Part shown: positions 1 through 9,208 of the stretch, in pieces | Position numbering within the stretch: position 1 is the first letter of the stretch | Layout: each line of letters starts with the position of its first letter | Assembly (NCBI GenBank): GCA_903885885.1 | Contig: CAISKJ010000533.1 | Location: 1-9,209 of the forward strand | DNA length: 9,209 bases | From: an uncultured delta proteobacterium | GTDB taxonomy: Bacteria > Myxococcota_A > Polyangia > Polyangiales > Ga0077539 | Reading direction: 5' to 3' | Translations under genes and position numbers: made by a program | Notes under the pieces: model-generated | What the model saw: the letters and a program-made list of their open reading frames with translations, nothing else | What the model was told of the DNA's origin: nothing | Database searches by the model: none

Positions 1-2
1 AG

Positions 3-1988
3 GCCGCCGCGGCGCCCGCGCTGGTCCCCTCGGTGGCCTCGCGGGTGAAGCTCTCGCCCCTCGACGCGCGACGGGTAGCTCCCGCGCGCACGCTCATCGC
101 CGCGGCCACGGCCAACGCCGCGACGGCCAACGCGACGCCCGCCCTCGCGCCCCCCCCCGTGGTCGCCGCGCCCGCACCGCGCACCAACGCCACGCGCACC
201 GCGCGCCCGCCCAAAGAGAAGCCCGCGCCCGTCTCCGACAGCGCCGTCGATCCGCGCGCGTTCCCCGTCGTGTCGGGGATCATCATGGCGCGCACCTGCA
301 CCGACGCGGCGCCCGTGGTGGGTCGCGAGCGCGAGCTCGAGCGCCTGCGCGACGCCCTCGGTCGGCGCGAGGGGCGCGGCGCGCTTCTCATCGGAATCCC
401 CGGCTCCGGTCGCACCGCGGTGCTCCGCGCGTACGCGGCCAACGCGATCAAGCCCGTGGCGCTCCTCCGTCACGTCGAGCTCGTGGCGCGCATGCGCGGG
501 CCCGACGGAGAGTCGGTGCGAGGCATCGTGCAGGAGCTTCGCCGCGCCGGCGCGGTGCTCGCGCTCGACCCCCTCGCGCCGTGGCTCCTCGCGCGCGACG
601 TGCCCGAAGACGTGCAGTGCGACCTGCGCGCGCTCCTCGCGTCGGGCGAGGTCCCCTGGGTGGCCATCGCGACCCCCGAAGAGGCCCGCAAGCTCTCCGA
701 GACCGAGTCGTGGATCGACCGCGCCGCCGTGCGCGTCGAGCTCGACGAGCTCCCGCCCGCGCAGGTGCGCGAGGTCGTGCGCGCCCACGCCGAGAAGCTC
801 GGCGAGCACCACCGTGTTGACGTCGCCGCCGAGGTCGCACTCCGCGCGACGGACCTCGCCGACCGCTACCTCGGCGGCCGCGCGCAGCCCGACCGCACCC
901 TCGCCGTGCTCGACCTCGCCCTCTCTCGCGCGCGTCGCAAGGGAGCGCACACGCTCGACGCGCAGACCGTGGCGCACGTCGTCGCCGAGCTCGGCGCCAT
1001 GCCCCCGTCGCGCATCGCGGCCACCGACCACGAGCGCCTCCTCGCGCTCGAAGATCACCTCGCCGGGCGCGTCGTCGGGCACCGCGCGGCACTCTCGCGC
1101 GTGGCCCACGTGCTCCGTCGCAACGCGGTGGGCTTCCGCGGCCAGCGCCCCGTCGGAACGTTTCTCTTCCTCGGCCCCACCGGCGTAGGAAAAACCGAGA
1201 CGGCCAAGGCCGTCGCCGAGTCGCTCTTTCCCGGTGTAGGCGCCATCGCGCGCTTCGACATGGCCGAGTACGCCGAGCCCCACGCCGTGGCGCGCCTCGT
1301 GGGCGCACCGCCGGGCTATGTGGGCTACACCGACGGCGGCCAGCTCACCGAGGCCGTGCGCCGCAAGCCCTACCAGCTCGTGCTCCTCGACGAGATCGAG
1401 AAGGCGCACCGCGACGTGCTCGAGGCGCTCCTCGGTCTCCTGGACGAGGGCAGGCTCACCGACGGCCGCGGACGCACCGTCGATTTTCGCCACACCGTCA
1501 TCGTGATGACCAGCAACCTCGGCGCCGAGCTCTACCGCGAGCGGGCCACGACGCGCGCCATCGGCTTCGGCACCTCGAACACGCACGCGGCGCTCGAAAA
1601 CGCGGGCAGCGCGGTGCTCACCGCGGCCCGCGCGGCGCTCCCGCCCGAGCTCTGGAACCGCATCGACGAGCCCCTCGTCTTCGGCCCCCTCTGCCGCGAC
1701 GAAGTGGCCGAGGTCGCGCGTCGCATGCTCACCTCGAGCTTCGCGAAGCTCTCCGAAGAGCAGGGCGTCTTCGCGACGGCCTCCGACGCGCTCGTCGACC
1801 TCCTCCTCGACGACGGCGGCTACGACGCCTCCCTCGGCGCGCGCCCCATGCGCCGCGCGATCGCACGGCTTGTCGAAGCTCCGCTCGCGGAGGCCGTGCT
1901 CCGCGGTGAACTCCGCCGCGACGACCGCGTCACGCTCACCGCACGCGACGGCGCGCTGCGCATCGAGCGCCCCTCCAACACGCGCTGA
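3..1988 (+). CDS. ClpA/ClpB-type double AAA+ ATPase with degenerate first ring (5' end outside window)
   Basis: The gene encodes a Clp/Hsp100-family AAA+ protein, expected to be a cytoplasmic unfoldase or remodelling ATPase. The frame is open to the left edge, so the gene probably starts upstream; the first in-window candidate start is GTG at 33, used here for numbering (651 residues). Residues 1-75 are an Ala/Pro/Thr-rich linker and no Clp N-domain repeat is visible. D1 (about 95-320) has Walker A GIPGSGRT (121-128), but its Walker B reads LALDP (176-180) with Pro instead of Glu, and the pore-loop Tyr appears replaced by Met154. D2 (about 335-645) is intact: Walker A GPTGVGKT (381-388), pore loop GYVGY (428-432), Walker B LLDE (451-454), sensor 1 Asn495, arginine finger in WNRID (541-545), sensor 2 GAR (602-604). 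The ClpB/ClpV coiled-coil M domain is missing. An IGFG at 510-513 lies where ClpA and ClpC carry their ClpP-docking loop. Family assignment is firm; the cellular role is unknown. Confidence 0.9.
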   Translation, partial: AAAAPALVPSVASRVKLSPLDARRVAPARTLIAAATANAATANATPALAPPPVVAAPAPRTNATRTARPPKEKPAPVSDSAVDPRAFPVVSGIIMARTCTDAAPVVGRERELERLRDALGRREGRGALLIGIPGSGRTAVLRAYAANAIKPVALLRHVELVARMRGPDGESVRGIVQELRRAGAVLALDPLAPWLLARDVPEDVQCDLRALLASGEVPWVAIATPEEARKLSETESWIDRAAVRVELDELPPAQVREVVRAHAEKLGEHHRVDVAAEVALRATDLADRYLGGRAQPDRTLAVLDLALSRARRKGAHTLDAQTVAHVVAELGAMPPSRIAATDHERLLALEDHLAGRVVGHRAALSRVAHVLRRNAVGFRGQRPVGTFLFLGPTGVGKTETAKAVAESLFPGVGAIARFDMAEYAEPHAVARLVGAPPGYVGYTDGGQLTEAVRRKPYQLVLLDEIEKAHRDVLEALLGLLDEGRLTDGRGRTVDFRHTVIVMTSNLGAELYRERATTRAIGFGTSNTHAALENAGSAVLTAARAALPPELWNRIDEPLVFGPLCRDEVAEVARRMLTSSFAKLSEEQGVFATASDALVDLLLDDGGYDASLGARPMRRAIARLVEAPLAEAVLRGELRRDDRVTLTARDGALRIERPSNTR

Positions 1989-2018
1989 AACGACACCGCT
2001 CGGGCACCGCCTCGACGC

Positions 2019-2048
2019 TTGTTTCTTCGGCTCCGCGTGCCGTACTGT
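2019..2048 (+). promoter_or_regulatory. Putative sigma-70-like promoter of the lipoprotein gene
   Basis: TTGTTT (2019-2024) and TACTGT (2043-2048) are separated by 18 bases in the 77-base gap after the AAA+ gene. Each hexamer matches the sigma-70 consensus at only three of six positions. The support is mainly positional: the same arrangement, including a preceding GACGC, recurs before the next gene. Transcription would start about 10 bases before the ATG at 2066. The gap shows no convincing terminator for the upstream gene. Confidence 0.35.
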
Positions 2049-2065
2049 CTCGCGCACATCCGACG

Positions 2066-3625
2066 ATGCAACGCACGCACTCCGCCCTCGCGATGGCCGC
2101 GCTCGCTCTCACCACCGCGGCGGGGTGCGCGCTCAATCACCCGCCCTTCGTCGAGCCCCTCGACGCGCGCGTCGACGCCCCCCTCGACGCCGAGGTCGCC
2201 GACGCGCCCGACGTCCTCGACGCGCCCGACGTCACCGACACGCCCGACGTCCCCGACACGCCCGACGGGCCCGAGGCCCCGGCGGTCGGCGACGGGCCCG
2301 ACGTCCTCGACGTGCCCGACATCCTCGACGCGCCCGACGTCGTCGACGTCGTCGACGTGCCCGACGTGCCCATCGACACGGGCCCCACGTGCACTGCGAC
2401 CGAGACGCTGTGCACCGGCCGCTGCGTCAACACCGCCGCCGACAACGCCCACTGCGGGCGCTGCGACAACCCCTGCGCCGCGCCGGAGACGTGCCTCGGC
2501 GGCGCGTGCGCGTGCCCCGGCGGCGCCCGCGCGTGCGGCGGCGCGTGCGTCGACCTCGCCATCAACCGCGACAACTGCGGCCGCTGCGGCAACGCGTGCC
2601 CCGCCGCGCAGAACTGCGTCGATGGAGCCTGCACGTGCCTCAACGGCGGCGTCCTCTGCGGCGCCGTGTGCACGGTGCTCAACACCGACGCCAACAACTG
2701 CGGCCGCTGCGACAACGCCTGCGGACCAGGCATTCCCTGCGCCGCCGGCGCGTGCGTGTGCGGCAGCGGGCAGACCTGGTGCGCGGGCCGCTGCGTCAAC
2801 CTCACCTTCGACAACAGCAACTGCGGCGCGTGCGGCAACGCCTGCGGCACCGGTTCGTCGTGCATGGCGAGCGCGTGCCGCACCACGCTCGTGTGCGATC
2901 CCAACACGGCCGACTGCAACGGCTCGATGACCGACCGCTGCGAGACCAACACGCTCACGTCGGTGCAGCACTGCGGGCGCTGCGGCAACGCCTGCGCGGC
3001 CGGCCAACGCTGCGACGCGGGCACCTGCGCCCCCGCGCGCAACTGCAACGAGATCCACACGACGTGGCCCGCGCTCCCGAGCGGCCAGTACATGATTCGC
3101 CCCGAGGCCACGATGCGCACCGTGTGGTGCGACATGGACACGGCCGGCGGCGGCTGGACGGTGATCTACTTCTATCCGAGCACCACGCGCCCGCCCGTCC
3201 CGATCGATTACACAATCAACGACCTCGCCATCCCGCGCGCGGCCACCGAGGCGCTCATCGCGTACCGCAACGGGTCCTACGGCATCGCCGACCCCGCGTG
3301 GGCGCGCTTCCCGTTGCCCGCGCCGTGGCAGACGCAGAGCCCCTTCCGCGCGCGCAACACCGACGCCATGGTGTCGATGACGCAGGCCACCGGGGCGGCC
3401 CGTATGGCCACGCTCCGCTACGGCAACGCCGAGTTCGGCAACGACTGCAACAGCGGGTGGGACACCCGCAACACCGGCGGGCGCATCTGCATCAACGGCA
3501 CCACCGCCCCGTTCTTCTGCGAGTTTCAAAGCGGCCGTTACACGGACGGCTGCCCCAACAGCAACCAACGCTACGACGCCGCGGCGTGCACCACGAGCCG
3601 ACGCTTCTCGATCGCCGTTCGCTGA
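2066..3625 (+). CDS. Exported lipoprotein with Asp/Pro stalk, Cys-rich modules and fibrinogen-like C-terminal domain
   Basis: This 519-residue protein is predicted to be secreted and lipid-anchored. The start at 2066 gives a classic lipoprotein signal: a short basic n-region (MQRTHS), a hydrophobic stretch, and Ala-Ala-Gly before Cys21. Ala rather than Asp follows the Cys, which in E. coli rules would favour the outer membrane. Residues 30-105 form an acidic stalk of hexapeptides of the APDVLD type. Residues 109-321 hold five Cys-rich modules centred on CGRCxNxC, resembling the Stig1-like repeats common in myxobacterial lipoproteins. Residues 327-519 begin like a fibrinogen-related or intelectin domain, with CDMDTAGGGWTV at 355-366, and contain seven cysteines. 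No catalytic motif is seen. By analogy it is probably a surface adhesin, lectin-like or matrix protein; the ligand is unknown. It has its own putative promoter and no obvious Shine-Dalgarno sequence. Confidence 0.88.
   Translation: MQRTHSALAMAALALTTAAGCALNHPPFVEPLDARVDAPLDAEVADAPDVLDAPDVTDTPDVPDTPDGPEAPAVGDGPDVLDVPDILDAPDVVDVVDVPDVPIDTGPTCTATETLCTGRCVNTAADNAHCGRCDNPCAAPETCLGGACACPGGARACGGACVDLAINRDNCGRCGNACPAAQNCVDGACTCLNGGVLCGAVCTVLNTDANNCGRCDNACGPGIPCAAGACVCGSGQTWCAGRCVNLTFDNSNCGACGNACGTGSSCMASACRTTLVCDPNTADCNGSMTDRCETNTLTSVQHCGRCGNACAAGQRCDAGTCAPARNCNEIHTTWPALPSGQYMIRPEATMRTVWCDMDTAGGGWTVIYFYPSTTRPPVPIDYTINDLAIPRAATEALIAYRNGSYGIADPAWARFPLPAPWQTQSPFRARNTDAMVSMTQATGAARMATLRYGNAEFGNDCNSGWDTRNTGGRICINGTTAPFFCEFQSGRYTDGCPNSNQRYDAAACTTSRRFSIAVR
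2204..2365 (+). repeat. 18-bp tandem repeat encoding Asp/Pro hexapeptides
   Basis: Nine in-frame 18-base units (residues 47-100 of the lipoprotein) follow the pattern x-P-D-V-x-D: APDVLD, APDVTD, TPDVPD, TPDGPE, APAVGD, GPDVLD, VPDILD, APDVVD, VVDVPD. The first four are the closest at DNA level, sharing a CGCCCGACG core. The product would be an extended, strongly acidic spacer lifting the C-terminal domains from the membrane. Such repeats can change copy number by slippage. Confidence 0.85.
2390..2881 (+). repeat. Four 123-bp in-frame repeats encoding 41-residue 8-Cys modules
   Basis: Residues 109-149, 150-190, 191-231 and 232-272 of the lipoprotein are four units of exactly 41 residues. Each has cysteines at unit positions 1, 8, 12, 22, 25, 29, 35 and 40. 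A fifth unit (residues 277-321, up to base 3028) also has eight cysteines, with about five extra residues in its first half. The even number of cysteines and export of the protein suggest four disulfides per module, which is inference. Sequence between cysteines has diverged, so the duplications are not recent. Confidence 0.85.
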
Positions 3626-3628
3626 CGC

Positions 3629-3658
3629 TTGATCGTCCCCCCGGTTGCAGACGATAGT
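3629..3658 (+). promoter_or_regulatory. Putative sigma-70-like promoter of the kinase-tlyA unit
   Basis: TTGATC (3629-3634) and GATAGT (3653-3658) are separated by 18 bases in the 47-base gap between the lipoprotein stop and the kinase start. Each hexamer matches the sigma-70 consensus at four of six positions. The preceding GACGC overlaps the lipoprotein stop codon. Transcription would start about 8 bases before the kinase ATG at 3673. Transcription could instead read through from the lipoprotein gene, since no terminator is seen. Confidence 0.4.
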
Positions 3659-3672
3659 CCCGCAACTTTCGC

Positions 3673-4995
3673 ATGGCGCCGCCGATCGACCCCGAAGAGC
3701 CTGAATTCGAGCTGCCCCGACGCTTCGGGCGTTACGTGCTCTTCGACCGCATCGGCCGCGGCGGCATGGCCGAGATCTACCTCGCACGCGGCACCACGCA
3801 GATGGGCGCCGTGCGCCTCGCGGTGGTCAAGCTGGTGCTCAACCGCTTCGCCGACGACCCGGGCTTCGGCGTGATGCTCACCTCCGAGGCCCGCCTCGCC
3901 GCGCGCCTCTCGCACGGCAATGTGGTGCAGACCTTCGACCTCGGCCGCGAAGAGGGTCGGCTCTACATCGCGATGGAGTACGTCGAGGGCTACGACCTCA
4001 CGCAGCTCTTGAAGAAGCTCCGTGAGCGCAAGCTCGCCATGCCGGCCGACTTCGGCTTCTTCGTCGTGATGGAGATGCTGCGCGGCCTCGACTACGCCCA
4101 CCGCCGCACCGACGACGTCGGCGAAGCCCTCGGCATCGTGCACCGCGACGTCTCTCCCTCGAACGTGCTCGTGTCGCTCGAGGGCGAGGTGAAGCTCTGC
4201 GATTTCGGCATCGCGCGCGCCGTCAGCGACCTCAACGACCTCCCCGAAGGCGCCCTCGAAGGCAAGGCGGCGTACATGTCGCCCGAGCACGCCCGCGGCG
4301 AGAAGGTCGACGCCCGCGCCGACGTGTTCTCGGCCACCACCATCTTGTGGGAGATTCTCGCCGGTCGGCGCATGTACAAAGCGCAAGAGGGCCGCGACGT
4401 GCTCGCCCTGGCCCGCTCCGGCGAGGTGCCTCCTCTTCCCGACCGCGGCCTGCCCGACTACCCCCGCCTCGCGGCCATCGTGGCCAAGGGCCTCGCGCCC
4501 AACCGCAACGACCGCTACGCGAGCGCCGGCGCCCTGCGCGACGACCTCGAAGACTACCTCGTGCAAAACCGGCTCATGGCCTCGCCCATGCGCTTCGGGG
4601 CCTTTCTCACCGATCACTTCGAAGACGAGATCGTGACGTTGCGCCGCGAGCGCGAGCGCGCCGCGATTGGTGAAGCCTCCGACCGCCCGCCGCCCGATGT
4701 CATCCCGAAGCTCCCCGCGGGCACCGACGAGCACCTCGCCGCGAGCCTCCTCGAAGACGACGCGCCCGACCTCGACGCCATCGAGCGCGAGAGCGCCGTC
4801 ACCCCCGCGGCCCCGGCGCCATCGTCCGACTTCCCGGCGCTCGTCGCGCCGGTGCAGCTCACCGCGCCCGAGGTCTCAGCCGCACCCGCCACAGCCCCCG
4901 CGGCGGCGCCCGCGCGCGGCGGCCCGCCGGTGTGGGTCGTGCTCCTCGGCGTCGTGCTGGTGATCATCGCGATCGCCTTCGCCCTCAAGGGCTGA
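3673..4995 (+). CDS. Eukaryote-like Ser/Thr protein kinase with C-terminal membrane anchor
   Basis: This 440-residue protein transfers phosphate from ATP to Ser/Thr of unknown target proteins. The kinase domain spans about residues 18-297: glycine loop GRGGMAEIY (28-36, third Gly replaced by Ala), ATP-anchoring Lys53, helix-C Glu72, catalytic HRDVSPSN (157-164; Asp159, Asn164), DFG (177-179) and SPE (203-205). Ser161 sits where many kinases have Lys, and Lys198 replaces the usual P+1 threonine; both are, from memory, frequent in Myxococcus-type kinases. Arg158 makes it an RD kinase, but the activation segment holds only Ser185 and Ser203 and no Thr. Residues 300-334 are a charged extension, 335-417 an Ala/Pro-rich linker, and 418-437 one hydrophobic helix followed by LKG. 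No PASTA or other sensor domain exists. The ATG at 3673 has no clear Shine-Dalgarno; tlyA follows after 7 bases. Confidence 0.95.
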   Translation: MAPPIDPEEPEFELPRRFGRYVLFDRIGRGGMAEIYLARGTTQMGAVRLAVVKLVLNRFADDPGFGVMLTSEARLAARLSHGNVVQTFDLGREEGRLYIAMEYVEGYDLTQLLKKLRERKLAMPADFGFFVVMEMLRGLDYAHRRTDDVGEALGIVHRDVSPSNVLVSLEGEVKLCDFGIARAVSDLNDLPEGALEGKAAYMSPEHARGEKVDARADVFSATTILWEILAGRRMYKAQEGRDVLALARSGEVPPLPDRGLPDYPRLAAIVAKGLAPNRNDRYASAGALRDDLEDYLVQNRLMASPMRFGAFLTDHFEDEIVTLRRERERAAIGEASDRPPPDVIPKLPAGTDEHLAASLLEDDAPDLDAIERESAVTPAAPAPSSDFPALVAPVQLTAPEVSAAPATAPAAAPARGGPPVWVVLLGVVLVIIAIAFALKG

Positions 4996-5002
4996 GCCTC
5001 CG

Positions 5003-5746
5003 ATGGCAAAGTCATCGGCGGGGCGCGAGCGCATCGACAAGATCCTCGTCGCGCGCGCGCTGGTCGAGAGCCGCGAGCGCGCGCAAGCGATGCTCATGGC
5101 GGGTCGCGTGTTCGTCAACGGACAGCGCGTCGACAAGCCCGGCACCCTCGTCGCCAACGACGCGGCGGTCGAGGTGCAGGGCGACGCGTGCCCCTACGTC
5201 TCGCGCGGTGGCCTCAAGCTCGTGGGCGTGATGCCCGCGCTGGGTCTCGATCCATCAGGCCGCGTGTGCCTCGACGTGGGCGCCAGCACCGGCGGCTTCA
5301 CCGACGTGATGCTCCAGCACGGCGCGGTGCGCGTATGGGCGGTGGATGTGGGCCACGGTCAGCTCCACTCGCGCCTCGTGCAAGACCCGCGGGTGATGTC
5401 GCGCGAGGGCGTCAACGCGCGCCTCGGGCTGCGCGCGGTGGTCACCGAGACCGTGTCCTTCGTGGTGATCGACGTGTCGTTCATCGGGCTCGCCAAGGTG
5501 CTCCCCGCGGTGGTCGAGGTGCTCGAGCCCGGCGGCGTCATCGCGGCCATGGTGAAGCCCCAGTTCGAGCTCGGGCCCCACGAGGTGAAGGGCGGCGTCG
5601 TGCGCGACGACAAAGACCGCCAGCGCGCGGTCGATGGCGTCATCGCGGCGGCGCGGTCGCTCGGCTTGCGCGACGAGGGCCAGGCAGACAGCCCCGTTCA
5701 CGGGCCCGCGGGCAACCGCGAGATCTTCGTCAAGCTGGTGAAGTAG
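5003..5746 (+). CDS. tlyA: TlyA-family rRNA 2'-O-methyltransferase (S4 domain plus FtsJ-like domain)
   Basis: TlyA enzymes methylate cytidine 2'-OH groups of 16S and/or 23S rRNA using S-adenosylmethionine; in mycobacteria this determines capreomycin sensitivity. The 247-residue product is close to the usual length (about 240-270). An S4 RNA-binding domain covers about residues 8-55, followed by a Rossmann methyltransferase with SAM-binding motif DVGASTGGF (91-99). The K-D-K-E tetrad of this family is present as Lys72 (in SRGGLKL), Asp157 (IDVSF), Lys185 (MVKPQFEL) and Glu240 (GNRE). Some members are annotated as haemolysins, a historical label. Whether this one modifies one or both subunits cannot be read from the sequence. 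The ATG lies 7 bases after the kinase stop with no Shine-Dalgarno visible, so translation may be coupled to the kinase gene. It converges on rpoC. Confidence 0.95.
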   Translation: MAKSSAGRERIDKILVARALVESRERAQAMLMAGRVFVNGQRVDKPGTLVANDAAVEVQGDACPYVSRGGLKLVGVMPALGLDPSGRVCLDVGASTGGFTDVMLQHGAVRVWAVDVGHGQLHSRLVQDPRVMSREGVNARLGLRAVVTETVSFVVIDVSFIGLAKVLPAVVEVLEPGGVIAAMVKPQFELGPHEVKGGVVRDDKDRQRAVDGVIAAARSLGLRDEGQADSPVHGPAGNREIFVKLVK

Positions 5747-5760
5747 CGAGAGGGAGCTCA

Positions 5761-5797
5761 GCGCCTCCTCCCTCCCGCACTGGGAGAGAGGAGGTGT
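5761..5797. terminator. Hairpin between convergent tlyA and rpoC, candidate bidirectional terminator
   Basis: The arm at 5764-5776 (CCTCCTCCCTCCC) pairs with 5782-5794 (GGGAGAGAGGAGG): 12 Watson-Crick pairs and one C-A mismatch around a five-base loop (GCACT), extendable by G-T and C-G pairs to 5761-5797. It lies in the 66-base gap between the tlyA stop and the rpoC stop. Neither strand has a T-run after the stem, so it is not a classic intrinsic terminator; it may act bidirectionally, with Rho, or as a 3'-end stabiliser. Confidence 0.6.
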
Positions 5798-5812
5798 GAG
5801 CGCGGGGTCAGG

Positions 5813-9208
<3,396 letters not shown>

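Noticed and set aside
33..1988. Assignment of the AAA+ gene as ClpV (type VI secretion) or ClpB
   Set aside because: Both carry an M domain between D1 and D2, which is absent here, and no type VI secretion gene is visible nearby.
2204..2881. CRISPR-like or mobile-element repeats
   Set aside because: The 18-bp and 123-bp repeats are in frame, encode coherent protein modules and have no unique spacers between identical units.
1870..3657. A 595-codon plus-strand frame overlapping the lipoprotein gene
   Set aside because: It translates to Arg/His-rich low-complexity sequence; the other frame has a signal peptide, periodic cysteines and a recognisable C-terminal domain.
1820..3787. A 655-codon minus-strand open frame opposite the end of the AAA+ gene and the lipoprotein gene
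   Set aside because: Its translation is low-complexity Arg/Ala/Val/Gly with no domain, it is antisense to two well-supported genes, and long antisense frames are expected at this GC content.
3571..4734. A 387-codon minus-strand frame opposite the kinase
   Set aside because: It is rich in His/Val/Ala/Gly with no motif and is fully explained as a shadow of the kinase coding frame.
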